NCBI GenBank assembly: GCA_017420625.1
Contig: JAFOIR010000413.1
Coordinates: forward strand, 1 to 5,141
Reading direction: 5' to 3'
From: Bacillota bacterium
GTDB lineage: Bacteria > Bacillota_A > Clostridia > Lachnospirales > Bianqueaceae
DNA: 5,141 nt
The notes below the pieces were generated by a model that was not told the DNA's origin, did not search any database, and was given only the letters and a program-made list of their open reading frames with translations. Both the position numbers and the translations under genes were made by a program. How positions within the stretch are numbered: the first letter of the stretch is position 1; every line of letters begins with the position of its first letter. This document shows, piece by piece, positions 1 through 5,141 of the stretch.

Positions 1-105
1 GAATTAGTCGGTCAGGAGGGCATAAAATGTATTTGGCGACCGAAACGCTCACAGGAGTGTCGGTCGCCTTTCTCTTTTTTCTTGATTCTGACCGACGTGT
101 CGGTC
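1..105 (+). repeat. Tandem direct repeat, unit 1 (may extend left of window)
   Basis: First copy of a ~105-bp unit repeated at an offset of 175 bases. It matches positions 176-280 without gaps and differs at four positions (47, 51, 82, 98). It contains, in order, the right half of a GACCGA...TCGGTC dyad, AGGAGG (14-19), ATG (27-29), a terminator-like hairpin (35-80) and a second palindrome. The left edge of the window cuts the first dyad, so the unit, and perhaps further copies, continue to the left. No transposase, integrase or CRISPR pattern is present. Confidence 0.9.
35..80 (+). terminator. Terminator-like hairpin in repeat unit 1
   Basis: GGCGACCGA (35-43) pairs with TCGGTCGCC (60-68). 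After a two-base AA bulge, CGCTC (46-50) pairs with GAGTG (55-59, one G-T wobble) around the loop ACAG. TTTCTCTTTTTT follows at 69-80. This is the shape of an intrinsic terminator for plus-strand transcripts, possibly ending a gene to the left of the window. It also overlaps a short open frame starting at 27, so an attenuator is an alternative. Confidence 0.6.
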
Positions 106-109
106 AGAA
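86..109. repeat. Inverted repeat TTCTGACCGAC-GT-GTCGGTCAGAA
   Basis: Two perfect 11-base arms (86-96 and 99-109) flank a 2-base centre. It carries the GACCGA/TCGGTC half-site that recurs across 1-310. The compact palindrome resembles an operator for a dimeric repressor such as a TetR-family protein. No regulator gene is visible to support that. Confidence 0.65.
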
Positions 110-126
110 AACTATTTTAAGAATAC

Positions 127-150
127 CTCGACCGACGGCTGTCGGTCGAG
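127..150. repeat. Inverted repeat CTCGACCGAC-GGCT-GTCGGTCGAG
   Basis: Two perfect 10-base arms flank a 4-base centre. It lies in the spacer between the two repeat units and has no counterpart after unit 2, so it is unique to this spacer although built on the same half-site. Its centre is longer than that of its neighbours. Confidence 0.65.
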
Positions 151-170
151 AAGTGACTTTTTCTCCTGTT

Positions 171-189
171 TGACCGAATTAGTCGGTCA
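171..189. repeat. Inverted repeat TGACCGA-ATTAG-TCGGTCA before an AGGAGG
   Basis: Perfect 7-base arms flank a 5-base centre. The right arm ends on the first A of AGGAGG (189-194), which lies 7 nt before ATG 202-204. As RNA, CTCC at 163-166 could extend the stem by pairing with GGAG (190-193) across a 4-base bulge, which would cover that ribosome binding site. As DNA it sits where an operator would block a promoter, but no clear -10/-35 pair is seen. Confidence 0.6.
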
Positions 190-209
190 GGAGGGCATAA
201 AATGTATTT

Positions 210-255
210 GGCGACCGAAACACTCGCAGGAGTGTCGGTCGCCTTTCTCTTTTTT
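210..255 (+). terminator. Terminator-like hairpin in repeat unit 2
   Basis: This is the second copy of the structure at 35-80: GGCGACCGA (210-218) with TCGGTCGCC (235-243), AA bulge, CACTC (221-225) with GAGTG (230-234), loop GCAG, then TTTCTCTTTTTT (244-255). The wobble of copy 1 is a Watson-Crick pair here. Two tandem copies in one orientation suggest a back-up terminator or a duplicated leader. Confidence 0.6.
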
Positions 256-264
256 CATGATTCT

Positions 265-280
265 GACCGACGCGTCGGTC
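265..280. repeat. Perfect 16-bp palindrome GACCGACGCGTCGGTC
   Basis: Fully self-complementary. It is the unit-2 counterpart of the inverted repeat at 86-109, whose central bases do not pair. The outer TTCT/AGAA arms of copy 1 are lost here. A further single half-site, GACCGAC at 304-310, lies 23 bases downstream and could pair with GTCGGTC at 274-280. Confidence 0.65.
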
Positions 281-505
281 GAAATGTGAGAAAAAGGTTT
301 TTTGACCGACAAGCGGGTGGCGGGGACAGAAGGCGCCGGCCGGGAAATGGGCTTAGCTGGCCGGAATTTGACAGCGGAGGCATTTGAGACCCGCTGGCGC
401 GGAGAAAAGTCCGGCAAAAACAACAATGCATTGTCGTTTTTGCCGAAAAGGGCCGGCGAGTGCGACGAGGGCGGCTGGAATGAGGGGCGGAAGGCGAGAT
501 TAGGG
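281..505. other. Intergenic region without a convincing gene
   Basis: This stretch separates the repeat array from the opp terminator. It is G/C-rich from about 311. Open frames on both strands here are low-complexity (rich in Arg, Gly, Ser or Pro), resemble no family I know, lack good ribosome binding sites, and several run into the repeats or into oppA. It holds an inverted repeat CCGGCC (336-341) with GGCCGG (359-364) and the long palindrome at 412-445. I see no tRNA or recognisable riboswitch. Confidence 0.6.
412..445. repeat. 34-bp near-perfect palindrome
   Basis: CGGCAAAAAC at 412-421 is complementary to GTTTTTGCCG at 436-445, and the interior ACAATGCATTGT (423-434) is itself a perfect palindrome. 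Only one pair (A422 with C435) fails over the whole 34 bases, with no loop. There is no T-tract beyond the stem, so a normal terminator is unlikely. It could form a hairpin or cruciform or be a protein-binding dyad; the function is unknown. Confidence 0.75.
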
Positions 506-539
506 CAAACAAAAAGGCATGACTTTGAGGGTCATGCCT
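506..539 (-). terminator. Rho-independent terminator of the opp operon
   Basis: Read on the minus strand, a perfect 9-bp stem (AGGCATGAC with GTCATGCCT, arms 531-539 and 515-523) encloses a 7-nt loop and is followed directly by TTTTTGTTTG. It begins 27 bases after the oppA stop codon, where an operon terminator is expected. The plus strand also has a looser T-rich tail after the stem (541-557), so it may work in both directions. Confidence 0.88.
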
Positions 540-566
540 GTTTTGCTATTCTTTTTTCTGCTCTTC

Positions 567-2192
567 TTATTCAGCGATGTCCGCGAACATGAAGTACCAG
601 TAACCGTAGGGTGAATGCCACATTCCGGTGATCTTGGCGCTCTGCAGATAGAAGTCGGTGTAGTAAGCTACCGGTACGCAGCCGGCGGTCTCCATCAGAA
701 TGTCCTCAGCCTGATGAAGAGCAGCACTACGCTCGTTGACATCCATCGTGGAACGAGAGATATCGATCGCAGCATCAAAGTCGGGGTTGTTGTAATTTCC
801 ATCGTTGTTACCGTTGGAAGAATACAGCAGCTCGATCATGTTGGAAGGATCAGAGTAGTCGCCTACCCAGCCGTTACGGGCAGCCATGTAGTCGCCAGCG
901 CGGCGCATGGGAGTGAAGGAAGCCCATTCAACAGTCTCAAGGGTCATGTCGATACCGATTTCTTTCCATGCCTGCTGCAGGTACTCTGCAACGACTTTGT
1001 GGTAACCGGAATCGTTGGTGGAATAGGTGATCTTGACATCCAGATTGTCAGCGCTTCCGCTGTATCCGGCTTCCTGCATCAGAGCTTTCGCTTCTGCCAG
1101 ATTGGCTTCGTAGTCGGAGCTGATGTAGGGCTTGCCGCCGTTTGCATTCTCAAAGAAGTCGCCGCCAGCGGGATCTGCCCAGCCGGGACCCATGAAGTTG
1201 TAAGCTGCTACGTAGGTGCCCTGCATAACAGTCTTGGCAACATAGTCACGGTCGATGGCAAGGCTCATAGCCTTACGAACGCGAGCATCGTCGAAAGGAG
1301 CGACATCGCAGTTCAGGTTCAGGTAGTAGGTACCGATGATCGGGTCGATGTGGAATTCAGGATTGTTCATCAGGCTGGGGATCTCTTCGGTAGGAACGTC
1401 TTTGATGAAGAGAGCTTCGCCGGTCTGATATGCGCTGTAGGAAGCGTTGGAATCTTCGATCAGCAGCCATTTGATACCGTCAAGTTTGATGGCATCCTTG
1501 TTCCAGTAGTTGGGGTTCTTCATGGTGATGATGTGGCTTCCGGGAACCCACTCGGTGATCATGAAAGGACCATTGGAGATGTAAGTCTCAGGTTTGACTG
1601 CCCATGCATCGCCGTTGGCATCAACCGTCTTGGGGTTGACAGGGCTCAGGGTAGCGAAAGCAGCAAGGCTCTCGAAGTACGGGCAGGCAGCGCTCAGCTT
1701 AACGACGAACGTGGTGTCATCGGGAGCGGAAACGCCAAGGGTAGAGGGATCAGCCTCTCCTGCGAAGACTGCGTCGAAGTTCTCGACCGGCCACAGAACG
1801 GTGTCAGCATAGGGAGCTGCCGTTGCGGGATTCGCAACACGCTGCCAGCTGTAAACAAAGTCAGAAGCCTTGAAGTCAGAACCATCAGACCATTTCAGGC
1901 CTTTGCGCAGATGGAAGGTCCAGGTCAGGCCGTCCTCGGAAGATTCCCAGGTCTCGGCACAGCCGGGAGCGATCGCACCATTCTGATCAACGGTCAGAAG
2001 GCACTCAAAGGTGTGAAGCAGCATGTTGCCGCCGTCGACTGCACTGTTCAGTGCGGGATCCAGAGTCTCAGGATCAGGACCGACCTGAACGTTCAGGATC
2101 TTATCGCCTTTGGATGCGTTGTTGCCGGTGCAGGCTGTCAGAGCCAGGCAAAGGCAAAGCGCAAGAGCGATCAGTGTCATTACTTTTTTCAT
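567..2192 (-). CDS. oppA: Oligopeptide-binding lipoprotein OppA (SBP family 5)
   Basis: Extracytoplasmic substrate-binding protein that captures peptides and delivers them to the OppBC channel. It has 541 residues. It starts with a lipoprotein signal peptide: MKK, a hydrophobic core (about 4-17) and lipobox LTAC with the lipidated cysteine at residue 21, then a polar N/S/K linker. The body is a family-5 solute-binding protein: GPDPETLDP (38-46), the signature region ETWESSEDGLTWTFHLRKG with KWSDG (about 80-104), NPNYW (226-230) and VRKAMSLAIDRDYV (305-318). GDYSDP (444-449) aligns by eye with the E. coli OppA segment whose aspartate holds the peptide N-terminus, making D445 the candidate; this is an inference. 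ATG at 2190-2192 has AGGAGG (2198-2203) 5 nt upstream. It is last in the operon, unlike E. coli where oppA is first, and is followed by a clear terminator. Peptide is the likeliest ligand, but family 5 also binds nickel, haem and sugars. Confidence 0.94.
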   Translation of the reverse strand: MKKVMTLIALALCLCLALTACTGNNASKGDKILNVQVGPDPETLDPALNSAVDGGNMLLHTFECLLTVDQNGAIAPGCAETWESSEDGLTWTFHLRKGLKWSDGSDFKASDFVYSWQRVANPATAAPYADTVLWPVENFDAVFAGEADPSTLGVSAPDDTTFVVKLSAACPYFESLAAFATLSPVNPKTVDANGDAWAVKPETYISNGPFMITEWVPGSHIITMKNPNYWNKDAIKLDGIKWLLIEDSNASYSAYQTGEALFIKDVPTEEIPSLMNNPEFHIDPIIGTYYLNLNCDVAPFDDARVRKAMSLAIDRDYVAKTVMQGTYVAAYNFMGPGWADPAGGDFFENANGGKPYISSDYEANLAEAKALMQEAGYSGSADNLDVKITYSTNDSGYHKVVAEYLQQAWKEIGIDMTLETVEWASFTPMRRAGDYMAARNGWVGDYSDPSNMIELLYSSNGNNDGNYNNPDFDAAIDISRSTMDVNERSAALHQAEDILMETAGCVPVAYYTDFYLQSAKITGMWHSPYGYWYFMFADIAE

Positions 2193-2273
2193 GTTCTCCT
2201 CCTATTTAGGATATGTGTTTTATAACATCCTTCTTCCCTCTTCGGGAAGTGGGACACTATCAAGGTGAAAGGG
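2193..2273 (-). promoter_or_regulatory. oppF-oppA intercistronic gap with small hairpin
   Basis: This is the only sizeable gap in the visible operon. On the minus strand it contains a 6-bp hairpin CTTCCC-GAAGA-GGGAAG (2233-2249), then an A/T-rich stretch with TATAAA (2219-2224), then the oppA ribosome binding site (AGGAGG, 2198-2203). The hairpin has no T-tract, so it is not a standard terminator. It could be an mRNA processing or stabilising element that lets the binding protein be made in excess. TATAAA could be a -10 element of an internal promoter, but no good -35 is visible. The hairpin is seen; the roles are inference. Confidence 0.4.
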
Positions 2274-3281
2274 TCACTGTACCTTGTCCAGGTGATGGCA
2301 GGCACAGAAGTGACCGGGGCTTATCTCTTTCCACTCAGGCTCCTGCTCCGCGCAGCACTGATCCGCGTAGGGACAGCGGGTACGGAAATGGCAGCCTGAA
2401 GGCGGGTTCACCGGGCTGGGGATATCGCCCTCGAGGACGATACGTTTGGAAGCGCGGCTGGTCTTGGGATCCGCAATGGGGATCGCGGAGATCAGGCTTC
2501 TCGTATAGGGGTGAGCGCTGTGGAAAGTGATTTCGTTGCTGTCGCCCATTTCGACCATCTTGCCCAGATACATAACGCCGATCCGGGAAGAGATGTGCTT
2601 GACCACGCTTAAGTCATGCGCGATAAAAAGGTAGGTCAGGCTGAACTCTTTCTGCAGGTCTTCGAGCATGTTGATGACCTGTGCCTGGATGGATACGTCC
2701 AGAGCGGAGATGGGTTCGTCACAGACGATGAATTCCGGATCCACCGCGAGGGCGCGGGCGATGCCGACCCTCTGGCGCTGTCCGCCGGAGAATTCGTGGG
2801 GATAGCGGTTGGCGTGTTCGGAGTTCAGTCCGACTCGCTGCAGCATCTGGATGATCTTGTCATGCCGCTCTGCCCTGCTTGATGCCAGGTGATGGATGTC
2901 GATCGCTTCACCGACGATATCGCCGACCGTCATACGGGGATTCAGACTTGCGTAGGGATCCTGGAAAACGATCTGCATTTTGCGGCGGTAAGGCAGCATG
3001 TTGACTTTGACCTTCTTGCCGTCCAGTCCGGAGTCGAAGATGGTTTCGCCGTCATAGATGATGCGGCCGGCCGTTGGCTCGTAGAGCTGCAGAAGGCTTC
3101 GTCCGGTGGTGGTCTTGCCGCAGCCGGATTCACCTACCAGACCAAGCGTGGTTCCTCTGGGAATGGCGAAGGATACGTCGTCGACTGCTTTGACATAGGC
3201 TTTTTTGAAGATCGAAGATCCGGCTACCGGAAAGTACTGCTTCAGGTGCTGGACTTCTACCAGGATGTCTTTATCTGCCAT
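2274..3281 (-). CDS. oppF: Oligopeptide ABC transporter ATP-binding protein OppF
   Basis: Second cytoplasmic ATPase of the importer, paralogous to the preceding oppD. It has 335 residues, typical for the family. Walker A GESGCGKT (50-57), Q107 in VFQDP, signature FSGGQ (164-168), Walker B FIVCDEP (D188, E189), D-loop SALD and switch H222 are all intact, so both nucleotide sites of the OppD/OppF pair look competent. The N-terminal stretch [15 protein letters not shown] and insertion between Walker A and the Q-loop are OppF-like rather than OppD-like. The C-terminal extension carries [20 protein letters not shown] and ends HFCACHH; C297, C303, C310 and C328 line up with the family's conserved cysteines, with C309 and C326 as extras. 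AGGAGG at 3289-3294, inside the end of oppD, sits 7 nt before the ATG. oppA follows after 81 bp. Confidence 0.95.
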   Translation of the reverse strand: MADKDILVEVQHLKQYFPVAGSSIFKKAYVKAVDDVSFAIPRGTTLGLVGESGCGKTTTGRSLLQLYEPTAGRIIYDGETIFDSGLDGKKVKVNMLPYRRKMQIVFQDPYASLNPRMTVGDIVGEAIDIHHLASSRAERHDKIIQMLQRVGLNSEHANRYPHEFSGGQRQRVGIARALAVDPEFIVCDEPISALDVSIQAQVINMLEDLQKEFSLTYLFIAHDLSVVKHISSRIGVMYLGKMVEMGDSNEITFHSAHPYTRSLISAIPIADPKTSRASKRIVLEGDIPSPVNPPSGCHFRTRCPYADQCCAEQEPEWKEISPGHFCACHHLDKVQ

Positions 3282-4282
3282 CAGTCAGCCTCCTTTCCGC
3301 TTTCCATTTCCGCTTTCTGGGTGAGCCAGCAGGCAGAATAATGAATGTCCGTGAATTCATGATAGGGCGGCATTTCGCGAAGACAGATCTTCATGCACTT
3401 CGGGCACCGGGGTGCGAAGGGGCATCCTGCCGGGGGATTAAGCATGTCCACGGGGGTACCTTCGATGGCGATCAGCCGGGTAGCTTCTTCCTCGAACAGA
3501 TTCGGGACGCTTCTTAAGAGGCCCTTGGTATATTCATGCTGCGGGTTGTAGAAGATGTCGTCCGTCGTTCCGCACTCGATGACCTTGCCGGCATACATGA
3601 CGGCGATGCGGTCACACATGGAGGAAACGATGCCCAGGTCATGGGTGATCAGGATGACCGCCATACCGAGCTTTTCCTTCAGTTCCATGATCAGTTCCAG
3701 GATCTGTGCCTGGATGGTCACGTCCAGTGCGGTGGTGGGCTCGTCGGCGATGAGCAGCTTGGGCTCACAGGCGAGTGCGATGGCGATCATGACTCTCTGA
3801 CGCATACCGCCGGAGAGTTCGTGCGGATACTGTTTGATCCGCTTTTCGGGTTCATTGATGCCGACCAGTCTCAGAAGCTCGATGGCTCTTTCTCTGGCTT
3901 CGGCCTTGGTTTTTTCGGTGTGCAGCAGGATCGACTCCTCGATTTGATTGCCGATCGTGTAGACCGGGTTGAGGGAGGTCATGGGATCCTGGAAGATCAT
4001 GGATACTTCCTTGCCGCGGATTCCTCTCAGTTCCTTCTCGGAGAGCTCGCCGATGTTGTGTCCGTTGAACAGGACCGTGCCGGAGACGATCCGGCCGGGA
4101 TCGGCGGTGATGCCCATAATGGCGGAGGCGGTAACGCTCTTTCCGGAGCCGGATTCACCGACGATTCCGAGGACTTCGCCCTCGTCCAGGAAGATTGTTA
4201 CATCGTTCAGTGCCTTGACTTCGCCGGCGGGTGTAAAGAAGGACAGGTGAAGATTCTGTATATCTACCAAATGTTCACTCAT
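3281..4282 (-). CDS. oppD: Oligopeptide ABC transporter ATP-binding protein OppD
   Basis: Cytoplasmic ATPase that would heterodimerise with OppF and drive peptide import. It has 333 residues, a normal family length. Visible motifs are Walker A GESGSGKS (42-49), Q-loop glutamine 98 in IFQDP, signature LSGGM (156-160, a common OppD variant of LSGGQ), Walker B LLIADEP (D180, E181) and switch histidine 214 in ITHD. The C-terminal oligopeptide-transporter extension (about 235-320) has [13 protein letters not shown] followed by further cysteines. C287, C293, C300 and C318 match the family's conserved four-cysteine pattern, which binds a [4Fe-4S] cluster in some characterised relatives; C296 is extra. 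Start ATG at 4280-4282 is preceded by a purine-rich GGGGGGAG directly after the oppC stop. The stop TGA shares its A with the oppF ATG (TGATG), which suggests translational coupling. The DppD-type alternative cannot be excluded by sequence alone. Confidence 0.95.
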   Translation of the reverse strand: MSEHLVDIQNLHLSFFTPAGEVKALNDVTIFLDEGEVLGIVGESGSGKSVTASAIMGITADPGRIVSGTVLFNGHNIGELSEKELRGIRGKEVSMIFQDPMTSLNPVYTIGNQIEESILLHTEKTKAEARERAIELLRLVGINEPEKRIKQYPHELSGGMRQRVMIAIALACEPKLLIADEPTTALDVTIQAQILELIMELKEKLGMAVILITHDLGIVSSMCDRIAVMYAGKVIECGTTDDIFYNPQHEYTKGLLRSVPNLFEEEATRLIAIEGTPVDMLNPPAGCPFAPRCPKCMKICLREMPPYHEFTDIHYSACWLTQKAEMESGKEAD

Positions 4283-4294
4283 TTTTCTCCCCCC

Positions 4295-5141
4295 TTACTT
4301 CTTCATCTTGGGATCAAAAGCATCCCGAAGACCGTCGCCGAACAGGTTGAAGCTGAGGATGATCAGACTGATCAGGACAGCAGGAGCAACCAGCAGATAG
4401 GGATAGGTGTTCATTCCGTTGATGGCGTTGCTGGCTAGACTGCCGAGTGACGGCAGCGGCGCTGCGACGCCCAGTCCAAGGAAGGAAAGATAACTCTCCG
4501 TAAAGATCGAAGAAGGAATCTGCAAAGTGGTGGTTACGATCAGGGTTCCGATACAGTTGGTTAAAAGGTGCTTGCGAACGATCCGTCCGTTGCCGGCACC
4601 TAAGGCTCTGGCTGCGGTGACATATTCGCTTTCCTTAAGGACCAGTACCTGGCTTCTGACGATTCGGGCCATACCGACCCAGTACAGCAGCGCAAATACG
4701 ATGAAGATACTGATCAGGTTCGGGCCCACCGTATGGATCCAGTGGAATCCGGCCACCTCCGAGAGCTTGTCCAGGGAGGGTCTTACGGCAAAAGAGATCA
4801 GAACGATCAGCAGTACGTCCGGGATGGTGTAGATGATATCAACGATCCGCATCATGATGATATCGACCCACCCGCCGAAGAAGGCGGCGATGGAGCCGTA
4901 CAGCGCGCCGATGAACAAAATGATGACGGCGGCGACCAGACCGACGGTCAGGGAGATACGGCTTCCGACCATAATACGTACGGCGTAGTCACGGCCGAGC
5001 TTATCGGTTCCCAGAAAATGCGGGAAGACCTTCTTGCCCTGGGCCATCTGTTCCTGTACCCAGGGGGAGTAGGTCATGGGGCGCAGGTTCTCGGCGCCTT
5101 TCTGCTGCTCTTCGTAGGAATAGGGATAGAAGCTCGGAACA
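4295..5141 (-). CDS. oppC: Oligopeptide ABC transporter permease OppC (5' end cut by window edge)
   Basis: Inner-membrane permease subunit that would pair with OppB to form the peptide translocation channel. The frame is open to the right edge: 281 residues are visible before the TAA stop. The Met at 5077 is probably internal, because in-frame sequence upstream of it (ending ...GAENLRP) resembles the OppC linker after the first membrane helix; the true start and TM1 are off-window. Visible landmarks are the OppC hallmark GTDKLGRD, several hydrophobic helices (for example LTVGLVAAVIILFIGALYG and YLLVAPAVLISLIILSFNLFG), the EAA loop EYVTAARALGAG that docks on the ATPases, and the C-terminal GDGLRDAFDPK typical of the family. 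The usual HLLPN after the EAA loop reads HLLTN here. It is followed 12 bp later by oppD on the same strand. The assignment to OppC/DppC-type is firm; the exact substrate (oligo- or dipeptide, or nickel) is not proven by this gene. Confidence 0.95.
   Translation of the reverse strand, partial: VPSFYPYSYEEQQKGAENLRPMTYSPWVQEQMAQGKKVFPHFLGTDKLGRDYAVRIMVGSRISLTVGLVAAVIILFIGALYGSIAAFFGGWVDIIMMRIVDIIYTIPDVLLIVLISFAVRPSLDKLSEVAGFHWIHTVGPNLISIFIVFALLYWVGMARIVRSQVLVLKESEYVTAARALGAGNGRIVRKHLLTNCIGTLIVTTTLQIPSSIFTESYLSFLGLGVAAPLPSLGSLASNAINGMNTYPYLLVAPAVLISLIILSFNLFGDGLRDAFDPKMKK

Larger units (their letters stand above)
176..280 (+). repeat. Tandem direct repeat, unit 2
   Basis: Second copy of the unit at 1-105, 101 of 105 bases identical. 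Similarity stops abruptly after the second palindrome at 280. The differences fit conserved structure: 222 (A for G) gives A-T where copy 1 has a G-T wobble, 226 is in the hairpin loop, 257 is unpaired, and 273 (C for T) makes the final palindrome perfect. Leftward, the matching dyad begins at 171, so the true repeat boundary is probably near 171 with the copy-1 equivalent off-window. Confidence 0.9.

Noticed and set aside
1..310. CRISPR array or insertion sequence
   Set aside because: Only two copies at a 175-bp period with structured, partly non-unique spacers do not fit CRISPR. No transposase gene or clear target-site duplication is present, though a small non-autonomous element cannot be excluded.
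202..387. A 61-residue plus-strand frame with a good AGGAGG upstream
   Set aside because: It is encoded through the terminator hairpin, palindrome and GC-rich spacer, its C-terminal part is low-complexity Arg/Gly, and unit 1's equivalent diverges after the repeat. I kept it only as a possible leader in the findings, not as a gene.
302..592. A 96-residue plus-strand frame reading into the end of oppA
   Set aside because: No convincing start or ribosome binding site, crosses the opp terminator, overlaps the oppA 3' end, and has no recognisable family features.
615..2225. A 536-codon open frame on the plus strand, antisense to oppA
   Set aside because: It lies fully opposite a clearly identified OppA, resembles no known family, and is the sort of antisense opening that codon bias of the sense gene creates.
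3536..4438. A 300-codon plus-strand open frame across oppD and the end of oppC
   Set aside because: Antisense to two well-supported genes, with an Asp/Gly/Val-rich translation that looks like a shadow of the ATPase sequence.

Overview
The window looks like a piece of a Firmicutes chromosome, most likely an anaerobic Clostridia/Lachnospiraceae-type bacterium. The grounds are strong AGGAGG ribosome binding sites, an OppA-type lipoprotein with a typical Gram-positive lipobox, moderate GC content and a compact peptide-permease operon. The phylum call is an inference from style; no marker gene is present.

From right to left, on the minus strand, lies most of an oligopeptide (Opp/Dpp-family) ABC importer operon: oppC (5' end cut by the right edge), oppD, oppF and oppA. 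oppB presumably lies just beyond the right edge. oppC and oppD are 12 bp apart, oppD and oppF overlap by one base (TGATG), and oppA follows after an 81-bp gap that holds a small hairpin. A Rho-independent terminator just after oppA closes the operon. OppA captures peptides outside the membrane, OppB/OppC form the channel, and OppD/OppF hydrolyse ATP. Both ATPases carry the C-terminal four-cysteine motif of this family.

The left 566 bases carry no convincing gene. Positions 1-310 are the unusual part. A ~105-bp unit occurs twice at a 175-bp offset (1-105 and 176-280, four mismatches, no gaps). The region is packed with the half-site GACCGA / TCGGTC (14 copies), arranged as successive hairpins or palindromes. 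Each unit has a dyad (half visible in unit 1), then AGGAGG and an ATG, then a terminator-like hairpin with a T-tract, then another palindrome. Positions 311-505 are GC-rich intergenic DNA with a 34-bp near-perfect palindrome at 412-445.

The opp operon itself is ordinary. The repeat/hairpin array is the part worth following up; it could be an operator cluster, a riboregulatory or attenuator leader, or a dispersed non-coding repeat family, and the window alone does not decide.
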